From Pandoraea faecigallinarum (GTDB lineage: Bacteria > Pseudomonadota > Gammaproteobacteria > Burkholderiales > Burkholderiaceae), in assembly GCF_001029105.3 (NCBI RefSeq), contig NZ_CP011807.3, forward strand, positions 3,906,001 through 3,970,000: 64,000 nt of DNA, read 5' to 3'. A program made the translations under genes and the position numbers. Numbering within the stretch: the stretch's first letter is position 1; each line of letters starts with the position of its first letter. Below the pieces are notes generated by a model. The model was not told the DNA's origin, ran no database searches, and saw only the letters and a program-made list of their open reading frames with translations. This document shows, in pieces, positions 27,974 to 36,245 of this stretch.

Positions 27974-28387
27974 TCAGGCCGGCAACCACTCCTGCAACGT
28001 CACCTCGATGGTGATGAACGAAAGATTGCCACCGCGCACGAAACGCCCGGCGAACATGCGGCCGTCGGTATCGGCCACCATGCCGTGCAGCGTGGGCAAT
28101 TCGTTCGACGCATCGGGCCTCGCGTCCACCTCACCGAACACGTTGAGGATCTCCACACCGGGACCGCTGACCAGCTGTTCGCGCCAGCCGTCACCCGCAC
28201 GAAACGCGAGGCGCGCGTCGATCAGGCTGCCGACGGCGCCGCGCACGATGGCACGGGCGATCCCATGCTCGGCGCACAGCGCCTCGATGCTTTCCGTCAG
28301 ATCCTGATTCGGCTTGAGCCGCGCCACCACCAACCGGCCCAACGTGCCATTTTCGATGGCGACGGGAATCTCCAGCGCCGCGCTCAT
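27974..28387 (-). CDS. PPC-domain (DUF296) protein, degenerate metal site
   Basis: A 137-residue protein consisting of one PPC/DUF296 domain, a trimeric fold of unknown function in bacteria. In the family three histidines (HxH and GGH) bind a metal. Here only the first remains (His101 in LHGM); the second position is Met103 and GGH reads AGR (Arg115). The adjacent PPC gene keeps all three, so this copy may be a structural or regulatory partner. The ATG at 28387 overlaps the stop of the preceding gene (ATGA), which shows coupling. It is the last gene of the thiolase operon. Function unknown. Confidence 0.8.
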   Translation of the reverse strand: MSAALEIPVAIENGTLGRLVVARLKPNQDLTESIEALCAEHGIARAIVRGAVGSLIDARLAFRAGDGWREQLVSGPGVEILNVFGEVDARPDASNELPTLHGMVADTDGRMFAGRFVRGGNLSFITIEVTLQEWLPA

Positions 28388-28920
28388 GAGAGACTTCCCG
28401 CCACCGGACGCAACAGATGAAACCGCGTTTCCTCGTCGTCCCCCGTCACATAACCGCCGTGCTCGAACAGACACAGGCGGATCACCACAGGCTCGTCCCC
28501 GGCCCAGGTGTGATCGAGAATCAGATGGCCGCCGTGCAACTCGCCCGACGGGTCGGAGAACCCCGCATGGCAATGCAGCAGCGTTGCGCCGTCGGACGTG
28601 CGGCCCACGGTGAGCGAGCCGCCGATCAGATCGACCTCGCGCAACTCGTCGACCGGCGCCCCGTACCCGAAGGGACGCTCCGCATCCGTCGTGTTCTCGA
28701 TCATGTGGTACCGCAGACCGCGTGCGGTACCCGCACAGAAACGCCCGACGCCGCCGCCGTACGCATAGCGGGATAACGCCGCGCGTATGGACTCGCCGAG
28801 ATTCGCACCAGACCGGATCGTCACGCGCAGTTCGTGCTGCCCGCTCAACACACAGTCTTCCACACGGGGTAACGTGGGGACACCTGCATGTCGATAGACC
28901 CGTGAAAGCGCAGGTTTCAT
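28384..28920 (-). CDS. PPC-domain (DUF296) protein, intact metal site
   Basis: A 178-residue PPC/DUF296 protein. The metal-binding residues are all present: His116 and His118 in LLHCH and His132 in GGHL. Compared with its neighbour it has about 25 extra N-terminal residues and a C-terminal extension. The reaction is unknown; a role in processing a CoA thioester or its acid is an inference from the operon. The ATG at 28920 overlaps the acyl-CoA ligase stop and the gene's stop overlaps the second PPC gene, so three genes are translationally coupled. Confidence 0.82.
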   Translation of the reverse strand: MKPALSRVYRHAGVPTLPRVEDCVLSGQHELRVTIRSGANLGESIRAALSRYAYGGGVGRFCAGTARGLRYHMIENTTDAERPFGYGAPVDELREVDLIGGSLTVGRTSDGATLLHCHAGFSDPSGELHGGHLILDHTWAGDEPVVIRLCLFEHGGYVTGDDEETRFHLLRPVAGSLS

Positions 28921-30494
28921 AGTCGATAGTCTCCTTGCTCTTCGAGCATCGTCTTGATTTGCTTTTTCACGATCTTGCCGTAGCCCGACTTGGGCATGGC
29001 ACTCCAGAACACGAAGCGGCGCGGCCACTTGTAGCGGGCAATACGCGCTTCGAGATGCCCGAGCAGTTCATCGGCCTGTGCGGCCATGCCTTCCCGGGCG
29101 ACCACCACCGCGAGCCCGCTCTCGCCCCACTTGGGGTCGGGCACGCCGAGCACCGCGCACTCCGAAACACACGGATGTGTGAGCAACGCTTCCTCGATCT
29201 CGCGCGGATAGACGTTCGAGCCGCCCGAGATGTACATGTCGGACGCCCGCCCCGTGATGTACAGGAATCCCTGTTCATCCACGTGCCCCAGGTCGCCGGT
29301 GTGGAACCAGTCGTCCTTGAAGGCCTTTGCGTTGGCGTCCGGATTGTTGTGATACCCCATGAAGACGGCCGGCCCGCGCACGCAAATCTCGCCCGACGCG
29401 AACGCCGGCTGACGCTGCCCGTGCTCGTCGAGAATCGCCACCTCCATGCCCGTGCGCGGCAAACCGCAGGTGCCCACGCGGGCATCCGGCGCGTTGTCGT
29501 CGTCGCTATGCAGCCACGGCGGCAGCACCGTGATGTTGCCCGTCACTTCGCCAAGGCCGTAGTACTGCACCAGCACGCGACCGAGCTTTTGCAACGCGTA
29601 TTTCTGGTCGGCGCGATACATCGGCGCGCCCGCGTAGATCACGAAGCGCAGCGAACTATGATCGTAGCGGTCGACGGCCGGGTCCTCGACAAGCATCTTG
29701 ACGATGGTGGGGACCGTGAACATGTTGTCCACGCGATGGCGCTCGATCGCCTGCCACACCTGCTCGGCGTCCATCTTCTCGCCCGGGAGCAGCACGCTGG
29801 CCGCCCCGCGCGCCGTGTTGACGATGGCGTGAATGCCGGCGCCATGCGAGAGCGGCGCCACGACCATCGAACGGCTGCGATACGTAATGCCCGGCATCAG
29901 ATCCGCGAGGTGATTCGTGACCACGAACGCCATCTGTCCGTGCGAAAGCACACCGGCCTTCGGATGTCCGGTCGTGCCCGACGTGTAGAAGAACCACAGC
30001 GGATCCTCGTACTCGACCTCTTCCTCGTAACCCGGCGCGCCCAGATGTTCGGCCACCAGCGTCTCGTAATGCAATTCGCCTTCGCGCGGTGCGCCGATCG
30101 AAATCACATGGCGCAGCGCCGGGGACGCGGCGCGCACCGCGTCGACATGACCTTCGAAACCGGCGTCGTAAATCATCGCGCAGGCACCGCTCGACTGCCC
30201 CAGATAGGCGGCTTCGGGGGCGGTGATGCGGAAGTTCGTCGGCACCCACACGGCGCCGAGGCGAAACGCGATCCATGCGCTTTCGAAAATCGGCAGGTTG
30301 TTGCGCGAATGCACCAGTAGCTTGTCGCCTTTGCCGACACCGAGCTTGCGCAGGGCGTCGACCGCCGCATTCACGCGGGCGTCGATCTCGCCCCATGTCG
30401 TGACCTTGTCACCGACGATGAGGCCGGGCTCGTCCGGATGACGGCGGGCGACGTCGGCCAGCAGTCGGCCGAGATTCATGACCTTCTTGAGCAT
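28917..30494 (-). CDS. Acyl-CoA synthetase (AMP-forming)
   Basis: A 525-residue ANL-superfamily enzyme that activates a carboxylic acid with ATP and joins it to CoA. Motifs: the P-loop YTSGTTGHPKAG (about residues 170-181), YYGLGEVTG, the TGD motif in WFHTGDLG and the C-terminal lysine in SGYGKIVKK. The substrate cannot be named; similarity is to medium-chain, cyclic or aromatic acid ligases. AGGAGA precedes the ATG at 30494. It follows the thiolase by 20 bp and precedes the PPC pair, so the operon activates an acid taken up by the divergent TRAP system (inference). Confidence 0.92.
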   Translation of the reverse strand: MLKKVMNLGRLLADVARRHPDEPGLIVGDKVTTWGEIDARVNAAVDALRKLGVGKGDKLLVHSRNNLPIFESAWIAFRLGAVWVPTNFRITAPEAAYLGQSSGACAMIYDAGFEGHVDAVRAASPALRHVISIGAPREGELHYETLVAEHLGAPGYEEEVEYEDPLWFFYTSGTTGHPKAGVLSHGQMAFVVTNHLADLMPGITYRSRSMVVAPLSHGAGIHAIVNTARGAASVLLPGEKMDAEQVWQAIERHRVDNMFTVPTIVKMLVEDPAVDRYDHSSLRFVIYAGAPMYRADQKYALQKLGRVLVQYYGLGEVTGNITVLPPWLHSDDDNAPDARVGTCGLPRTGMEVAILDEHGQRQPAFASGEICVRGPAVFMGYHNNPDANAKAFKDDWFHTGDLGHVDEQGFLYITGRASDMYISGGSNVYPREIEEALLTHPCVSECAVLGVPDPKWGESGLAVVVAREGMAAQADELLGHLEARIARYKWPRRFVFWSAMPKSGYGKIVKKQIKTMLEEQGDYRL

Positions 30495-30514
30495 CTCTCG
30501 TCTCCTGTATGCAC

Positions 30515-31681
30515 TCAGCGTGCTTCGAGAATGCTCACGTAGTTCGCCACCGCCGCGCCGCCCATGTTGAAGACGCCCGCGAGCTTGGCGTTCGGGATCT
30601 GCATCTCCCCGGCCGTGCCCGTCAATTGCATCGCCGCCATCACGTGCATCGACACACCGGTCGCGCCGACCGGATGCCCCTTCGCCTTCAGGCCACCCGA
30701 CGGATTGACCGGCAGCAGCCCGTTCTTTTCCGTCAGCCCTTCAGCCAGGACATTCGCGCCCTGCCCCGGCTTCGCCAGGCCCATCGCCTCGTACTCGATC
30801 AGTTCGGCGATGGTGAAGCAATCGTGCGTCTCGACCAGCGACAGATCCCTGAGCGAAACCCCGGCAACGCCCAGCGCCTGGCGCCACGCGTGCTGACCGC
30901 CCTCGAACGCGAGCGGATCGCGCCGCGAGAGCGGCAGGTAATCGTTGACCTGCACCGCCGCGCGAAAGCCGACCGACTTGGGCATGGTGCGCGCGACGTC
31001 CGCCTTCGAGATCACGAGCGCTGCCGCCCCGTCGGAGACCATCGAGCAGTCCGTGCGCTTGAGCGGACCAGCCACGAACGGGTTCTTCTCGGAGACGTTG
31101 CGGCAAAAGTCGTAGCCGAAATCGCGGCGCATGTGCGCGTACGGATTCACACTGCCATTGCGATGGTTCTTGGCGGCGATACGCGCGAGGGCATCGGACT
31201 GATCGCCGTAACGCTCGAAATACGCCTGCGCGATGGTCCCGAATACGCCCGCGAACCCCCCGGGGATTCCGGCTTCCTCACGTGCATACGAACACTTGAG
31301 CAACACCTCGCCGACCTGCGGCGTGGCGAGCTCCGTCATTTTCTCGAAGCCGATCACGAGCACATGCGTGGCTTTGCCCGCTTCGATCGATTGCAGTCCG
31401 CCATGCACGGCAGCCGATCCCGTGGCGCACGCATTCTCGTAACGCGTGGCCGGCTTGAAGCGCAGCCCGGAAATGCGGTTGAAGACGAGCGAGGACGGGA
31501 AGTCCTGATACAGGAAACCGCCATTGAAAGTGCCAACGTGAATCGAATCGATCTGTTCGGGCGAAAGGCCCGCATCGTCGAGTGCGGCCTGAGCGACGTC
31601 GGCCAGCAGGACTTCGGCGTCGACGTTATCGAGTTTGCCGAACTGGGAGTGGGCCCAGCCGGTAAGGCATGCAGCAACCAT
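30515..31681 (-). CDS. Thiolase-family acyltransferase
   Basis: A 388-residue thiolase of the acetyl-CoA acetyltransferase/SCP-x-like branch. It has the nucleophilic cysteine in ENACATGSAAVHGG (about residue 89), HDCFTIAELIEYEA and the GHPVGATG motif. The usual C-terminal cysteine motif (CxG) reads NMGG, so it may cleave an unusual beta-keto thioester rather than act as a standard thiolase. GGAGAC lies before the ATG at 31681. It is the first gene of the minus operon, 30 bp downstream of a predicted sigma-54 transcription start. Confidence 0.9.
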   Translation of the reverse strand: MVAACLTGWAHSQFGKLDNVDAEVLLADVAQAALDDAGLSPEQIDSIHVGTFNGGFLYQDFPSSLVFNRISGLRFKPATRYENACATGSAAVHGGLQSIEAGKATHVLVIGFEKMTELATPQVGEVLLKCSYAREEAGIPGGFAGVFGTIAQAYFERYGDQSDALARIAAKNHRNGSVNPYAHMRRDFGYDFCRNVSEKNPFVAGPLKRTDCSMVSDGAAALVISKADVARTMPKSVGFRAAVQVNDYLPLSRRDPLAFEGGQHAWRQALGVAGVSLRDLSLVETHDCFTIAELIEYEAMGLAKPGQGANVLAEGLTEKNGLLPVNPSGGLKAKGHPVGATGVSMHVMAAMQLTGTAGEMQIPNAKLAGVFNMGGAAVANYVSILEAR

Positions 31682-31721
31682 GAAGTGTCTCCGGAAAAAT
31701 GGGGTCATCCAGACTCCGGTG

Positions 31722-31737
31722 AGCAATTTCGATGCCA
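31722..31737 (-). promoter_or_regulatory. Sigma-54 promoter of the thiolase operon
   Basis: On the minus strand TGGCAT-CGAAA-TTGCT matches the -24/-12 consensus (TGGCAC-N5-TTGCW). The GG and GC dinucleotides are exactly 10 bases apart, as sigma-54 requires. The predicted start, near 31710, gives a leader of about 30 nt before the thiolase ATG. Confidence 0.8.
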
Positions 31738-32240
31738 GCCCCGTGTAGCGCGACTGCGCGGACATTACGGAATATTACGGAATGCTCCGCAGTGCCGGAT
31801 CTTTCACATCGACGGCTCGGTCAGTCGTCGTTGCGAAGTCGATGTCTTTCCTGCGCTTGTGGCGCTTTCGCAATTGACGCAAGCGTAAAGCGGGATTTGC
31901 CGCCGCATCAAGTGAATTTTGCATCGCGCCGGGTGAGCGCCGTTTGCTGTGCCGCAACAAGAAAACGCATCGCGCAACGGCTGCGACACCTGTCGCACCT
32001 TGCTCACCCGGCGATGCGACAGGTGTCGCAGGCCGAGCGCCAAATGCGACAGGTGTCACACCGGCGTCTTTTCGTCTATCCGGCCCCGATTCGCACATGC
32101 AGCAAAACGCACGGCCCGCGGCAAACCGGCTGCAAAGCCTTGCCTCGCCTGACGAACGGCGCTCCGGAGCACTCGCGAACGGAACACGGGATTTCACTAA
32201 TGCTTAACAACGTAAGGGTTTTCCCGTTCGGGCACCGAAC
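31738..32240. other. Non-coding control region between two divergent operons
   Basis: About 500 bp without a credible gene. Besides three palindromes (listed separately) it has a 10-bp direct duplication, ATTACGGAAT, at 31764-31783 and AT-richer stretches that could bend or bind IHF; I did not find a perfect IHF site. Everything here fits a shared enhancer region. Confidence 0.7.
31982..32060. promoter_or_regulatory. Array of three 16-bp palindromic operator sites
   Basis: Sites at 31982-31997 (TGCGACACCTGTCGCA), 32015-32030 (TGCGACAGGTGTCGCA) and 32045-32060 (TGCGACAGGTGTCACA). Each is an inverted repeat TGCGACA-N2-TGTCGCA; the third has one mismatch. Starts are 33 and 30 bp apart, about three helical turns, so bound dimers would face the same side. 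Centres lie about 210-280 bp upstream of one predicted sigma-54 start and 280-340 bp upstream of the other, the normal range for activator enhancers. Confidence 0.85.
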
Positions 32241-32256
32241 TGGCATTCGATTTGCG
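32241..32256 (+). promoter_or_regulatory. Sigma-54 promoter of the TRAP operon
   Basis: TGGCAT-TCGAT-TTGCG matches the -24/-12 consensus, with GG (32242-32243) and GC (32254-32255) exactly 10 bases apart. Predicted transcription start is near 32266, leaving a leader of about 145 nt before the TRAP binding-protein gene. It is nearly the same sequence as the divergent promoter at 31722-31737. Confidence 0.8.
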
Positions 32257-32410
32257 TAAGATTACCTAGCCACTTGCGAGCCGAATGTTCGGACATAGCG
32301 AAACGCTCGCGCATCGCCTTCCGAGTTGGCCGGGACATTGCAAGGCAGCACGCTCGCATGGCCCGAGCTTCAGACGCAGTCACAAACCTATAAACAAGGA
32401 GACATGCAGT

Positions 32411-33430
32411 ATGAGCACCATGGATCGCCGCCACTTCATCAAGGTCGTGGCCGCCACATCGGCAGCTGCCGCTACGGGGTTGTACCAGACGCAAGCCCAC
32501 GCTGCAGAATTTACGTTGAAGTTTGCCAACAACCTGCCTGTCAGCCACCCGATGAACATCCGCGCCAAGGAGATGGCGCAGAAGATCGCGGAGCAATCGA
32601 AGGGCCGCGTCGACTTCCAGATCTACCCGAACAACCAGCTCGGCTCCGACAGCGACATGCTCAGCCAGATCCGCTCGGGCGCGATCGACTACTTCACGCT
32701 CTCGCCGCTGATTCTCGGCACGCTCGTGCCGGCCGCGCAGATCTCGGGCGTGGGCTTCGCGTTCAAGGACTACAGCCAGGTGTGGGCCGCCATGGACGGC
32801 GATCTCGGCAAGCACGTTCGCGGTCAGATCGCGAAGACGACGGTGTTCGCGTTCGACAAGATCTGGGAGAACGGCTATCGCCAGATCACCACGAGCAGCC
32901 GTCCCATCAATTCGCCGGCCGATCTCAAGGGCCTGAAGATTCGCGTGCCGACCAGCCCGCTGTGGACGTCGATGTTCCGCGCGTTCGATTCGTCGCCCAC
33001 GTCGATCAACTTCGCCGAAGTGTATTCGGCCTTGCAGACCCACATCGTCGAAGCGCAGGAAAACCCGCTGGCCCTGCTGACCACGGCCAAGCTCTACGAA
33101 GTGCAGAAGTACGTGTCGATGACGAACCACATGTGGGACGGCTTCTGGTTCCTGGCCAACAAGCAGAAGTGGGACAAGCTGCCGAAGGACTTGCAGGACA
33201 TCGTCACCGCCAACGTCAACGCTGCCGCCGTGGCGCAGCGCGAAGACGTGCGCAAGCTCAATGAGGGCGTGACCGCCGAACTCAAGCAGAAGGGTCTCGT
33301 GTTCAATGCACCGAACAACGAGCAATTCCGCGAGAAGCTGCGCGCGGCGGGCTTCTATGCCGAATGGCACAAGAAGTTCGGCGACGAAGCATGGGCCATG
33401 TTGGAAAAGTACACTGGGAAGCTCGCGTAA
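32411..33430 (+). CDS. TRAP transporter substrate-binding protein (DctP family)
   Basis: A 339-residue periplasmic binding protein for carboxylic acids. The N-terminus MDRRHFIKVVAATSAAA is a twin-arginine (Tat) signal with Arg6-Arg7, cleaved probably after AHA near residue 32, so it may be exported folded. DctP-family features are the helix-rich mature part with FKDYSQVWAAMDGDLG and LKIRVPTSP, whose Arg contacts the substrate carboxylate in this family, then ENPL. AAGGAG precedes the ATG at 32411. Its stop and the permease ATG are adjacent with no gap. Confidence 0.93.
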   Translation: MSTMDRRHFIKVVAATSAAAATGLYQTQAHAAEFTLKFANNLPVSHPMNIRAKEMAQKIAEQSKGRVDFQIYPNNQLGSDSDMLSQIRSGAIDYFTLSPLILGTLVPAAQISGVGFAFKDYSQVWAAMDGDLGKHVRGQIAKTTVFAFDKIWENGYRQITTSSRPINSPADLKGLKIRVPTSPLWTSMFRAFDSSPTSINFAEVYSALQTHIVEAQENPLALLTTAKLYEVQKYVSMTNHMWDGFWFLANKQKWDKLPKDLQDIVTANVNAAAVAQREDVRKLNEGVTAELKQKGLVFNAPNNEQFREKLRAAGFYAEWHKKFGDEAWAMLEKYTGKLA

Positions 33431-35308
33431 ATGGAAACGTTGACGATGACGGCCGAGCCGACGCACGCGCTCGCCCGCCTCTTCTGCCACGTCAACCGCG
33501 CGGTGATGAAAGTCACCGAAGCGGCTGCCGTGCTGCTGGTGGTGGCGGAGACTTTCATCCTGCTCGCGGGCGTGGTCTCGCGTTACGGGTTCGACAATCC
33601 GCTCACGTGGTCGGACGAACTCGCGCAGATCCTGTTCATCTGGCTGTCGATGCTCGGCGCCGTCCTCGCCCTGGACCGGGGCGAGCACATGCGTCTGTCC
33701 GCCATCGTCAACAAACTTCCCGCTGCATGGCGCGACTGGTTCCAGACCATGGCCGCGCTCACGGTATGCGTGTTCGTCGCCCTCATCATCATGCCGGCGT
33801 ACACACATGCCATCGAACAGATGGACATCACCACACCCGCGCTGGAAATTCCTGACGGGCTGCGCGCCGCCGCCCTTCCGGTGGGCGCGGCGTTGATGCT
33901 CATTGCCGCGGTCTCGCGCATGGCGCGCTGCTCCAGCATGCGTCAGTTCGGCCTCGGCGTGCTGTTCGTCGCGGCACTCGGCGCTGCCCTCTGGCTCGGT
34001 CGTCCGACGCTCATCGCCATGGGCAACTACAACCTGCTGATCTTCTTCGTGCTGATCGTCGGCGCGTGCGTGGCAGGCGGCATTCCGATCGCGTTTGCCT
34101 TCGGAACGGCCACCCTGGCGTATCTGGCGCTCGTGACCGACGCCCCGTTGCAGATCGTCGTCAGCCGTATGGACGAAGGCATGTCGGGCCTGGTGCTGCT
34201 GTCGGTACCGTTGTTCGTGCTGCTCGGCGCGCTCATCGAAATGAGCGGGCTGGCGCGCAGCCTGATCGAATTCATGGCCTCGCTGCTCGGACACGTGCGC
34301 GGCGGCCTGCAATACGTGCTGCTCGGGGCGATGTTCCTCGTCTCGGGAATCTCCGGCTCGAAGGCCGCCGACATGGCCGCCGTCGCCCCGGCGCTCTTCC
34401 CCGAGATGCAGCGTCGCGGCTCCAAACAGGAAGACCTCGTCGCGCTGCTGTCGGCGACCGGAGCCATGACGGAGACGATCCCGCCGAGTCTCGTCCTCAT
34501 CACGATCGGTGCCGTATGCGGCGTGTCGATCACCGCCCTGTTCGTCGGCGGCCTGCTCCCGGCGGTCATCGCAACGCTCGCCATCGTCGTGGTGTGCTTT
34601 GCCCGCTCGCGCAAGGAAGCGCCGAACGCGGCACGCCGTGCACCGTGGGGCGTGATCGACAAGACGTTCATCGTCGCGCTGCCCGCCCTCGCCCTGCCGA
34701 TTCTCATCCGCACGGCCGTGATCGAAGGCGCTGCCACGGCAACGGAAGTCTCGACCATCGGCATTGCCTACACGATCGTCATCGGCCTGATCGTTCACGC
34801 TTTCAAGAAACATCTGAACTTCAAGCGTCTGTATCCGCTGCTCACCGAGACGGCGGCCCTGTCCGGTGCGATCCTGCTCATCATCGGCATGGCGACCGCC
34901 ATGGCGTGGGCGCTCACGCAATCGGGCTTCTCGGCGAAGCTCGTCAGCCTGATGCACGGCGTGCCCGGCGGCCAGGTCGGCTTCCTGCTCATCTCGGTGG
35001 TCGTATTCATCGTGCTGGGCAGCGTGCTCGAAGGGATTCCGGCCATCGTGCTGTTCGGCCCGCTGCTGTTTCCGGTCGCGCGCTCGCTCGGCATCCACGA
35101 CGTGCACTACGCCATGGTGGTGATCCTGTCGATGGGCATGGGCCTGTTCGCACCGCCGCTCGGTGTCGGATTCTACGCCGCGTGCGCCATCGGCAAAACG
35201 TCGCCCGACAAGGTGTTCAACCGGATGTGGACCTACATGGGCGCCCTGCTCGTCGCCCTGCTCGTCGTGGTCTTCATCCCCTGGATCTCGATCGGTTTCC
35301 TGAAGTAA
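33431..35308 (+). CDS. TRAP transporter fused permease (DctQM)
   Basis: A 625-residue fusion of the small DctQ subunit (four helices, about residues 25-180, with SRYGFDNPLTWSDELAQ) and the large DctM subunit (about 190-625, some 12 helices, with GIPIAFAFG and PPSLVLITIG). TRAP permeases use a sodium gradient to import organic acids presented by the DctP protein. Natural DctQM fusions are common. It starts directly after the dctP stop, so coupled translation is likely. An intercistronic hairpin follows. Confidence 0.94.
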   Translation: METLTMTAEPTHALARLFCHVNRAVMKVTEAAAVLLVVAETFILLAGVVSRYGFDNPLTWSDELAQILFIWLSMLGAVLALDRGEHMRLSAIVNKLPAAWRDWFQTMAALTVCVFVALIIMPAYTHAIEQMDITTPALEIPDGLRAAALPVGAALMLIAAVSRMARCSSMRQFGLGVLFVAALGAALWLGRPTLIAMGNYNLLIFFVLIVGACVAGGIPIAFAFGTATLAYLALVTDAPLQIVVSRMDEGMSGLVLLSVPLFVLLGALIEMSGLARSLIEFMASLLGHVRGGLQYVLLGAMFLVSGISGSKAADMAAVAPALFPEMQRRGSKQEDLVALLSATGAMTETIPPSLVLITIGAVCGVSITALFVGGLLPAVIATLAIVVVCFARSRKEAPNAARRAPWGVIDKTFIVALPALALPILIRTAVIEGAATATEVSTIGIAYTIVIGLIVHAFKKHLNFKRLYPLLTETAALSGAILLIIGMATAMAWALTQSGFSAKLVSLMHGVPGGQVGFLLISVVVFIVLGSVLEGIPAIVLFGPLLFPVARSLGIHDVHYAMVVILSMGMGLFAPPLGVGFYAACAIGKTSPDKVFNRMWTYMGALLVALLVVVFIPWISIGFLK

Positions 35309-35333
35309 CGCAAATCACTTAACGGTTTCACCG

Positions 35334-35368
35334 ACGGGCTCCGCCGCTTTGCGGGCGGCGGGGCCCGT
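35334..35368 (+). other. Intercistronic hairpin between permease and dehydrogenase genes
   Basis: A 14-bp GC-rich stem (ACGGGCTCCGCCGC pairing with the 35355-35368 arm, one G-T wobble) with a 7-nt loop. There is no T-run, so it is not a standard terminator. It may protect the upstream mRNA or reduce readthrough. Confidence 0.65.
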
Positions 35369-35402
35369 GCTGTAACTATCAGTAAATTTAGGAGTCCATA
35401 GC

Positions 35403-36158
35403 ATGACTGAGAAGGTAGCAGTAGTCACGGGTGGGGGCATGGGCATCGGTGCCGCCATCTGCGAACGTTTGGCAAAGGATGGCATGACCGTGGTCGTCGC
35501 CGATCTGAACGAAGGCGCGGCAACGGAGACGGCGGCAGCACTCAACGCCTCCGGCGGCAAGGCCTGGGCGCTGGGCATGAATGTGGGCGAGGAGGCGTCG
35601 ATTGCCGACGGCTTTTCTCAGATCGCGAAAAGGCATGGACGCTGCGACGTGCTCGTCAACAATGCCGGCATCGCCAAGACGTATCCGTTTCTCGACTATC
35701 CGCTCGACCACTGGCATCAGGTGATGAATGTGAACCTCACGGGCACGCTGCTGTGCGGGCAGCACGCGGCGCGACTCATGCGCGAACAGCGTTGGGGACG
35801 CATCGTCAATCTGGCTTCGGTGGCGGGCATTCTGGCCAGCGCGGGGCGCACGGCTTACGGCACGTCGAAGGCGGCCGTGATCGGGCTCACGCGTCAGATG
35901 GCCATCGAACTCGCGCCGTTCGGCATTACCGCCAACGGCATTGCCCCCGGTCCGATCGACACGCCGCTCACGCAGGTGCTGCATTCCGACGTGTCGCGTC
36001 GCAACTACACACAGACGACGCCGCTCGGGCGCTACGGGCAACCGGCCGAGATCGCGGGTGCGGTGAGCTTCCTCGCATCGGACGACGCTTCGTATGTGAC
36101 CGGGCATATTCTGCCGGTCGATGGCGGTTTCGTTGCCGCCGGGATTCTCGAAATCTGA
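35403..36158 (+). CDS. Short-chain dehydrogenase/reductase
   Basis: A classical SDR of 251 residues: cofactor motif TGGGMGIG (residues 9-16), NNAG (86-89), catalytic Ser139, Tyr152 and Lys156 (YGTSK), and DGG near the C-terminus. It is probably an NAD(P)-dependent alcohol or hydroxyacyl dehydrogenase, similar to 3-hydroxybutyrate- or FabG-type enzymes. AGGAG lies before the ATG at 35403. Position after the TRAP genes suggests that it oxidises the imported compound or a CoA intermediate made by the divergent operon (inference). Confidence 0.9.
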   Translation: MTEKVAVVTGGGMGIGAAICERLAKDGMTVVVADLNEGAATETAAALNASGGKAWALGMNVGEEASIADGFSQIAKRHGRCDVLVNNAGIAKTYPFLDYPLDHWHQVMNVNLTGTLLCGQHAARLMREQRWGRIVNLASVAGILASAGRTAYGTSKAAVIGLTRQMAIELAPFGITANGIAPGPIDTPLTQVLHSDVSRRNYTQTTPLGRYGQPAEIAGAVSFLASDDASYVTGHILPVDGGFVAAGILEI

Positions 36159-36245
36159 CGTCGCACACTGGCGCCGCCGCGCCTGCGCATTGACGCGTCA
36201 TCCGGGCGCCACTCACCCGGCAGACTTCCTTCCCTCCCCCAACGC

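Noticed and set aside
31775..32197. Small gene in the sigma-54 control region
   Set aside because: The open frames overlap the palindromes, lack ribosome binding sites and encode Arg/Cys-rich sequence without homology.
32204..35107. Very long minus-strand open frame opposite the TRAP genes
   Set aside because: It is the antisense shadow of dctP and dctQM in high-GC DNA; its translation is Glu/Arg/His-rich low-complexity sequence with no family motif.
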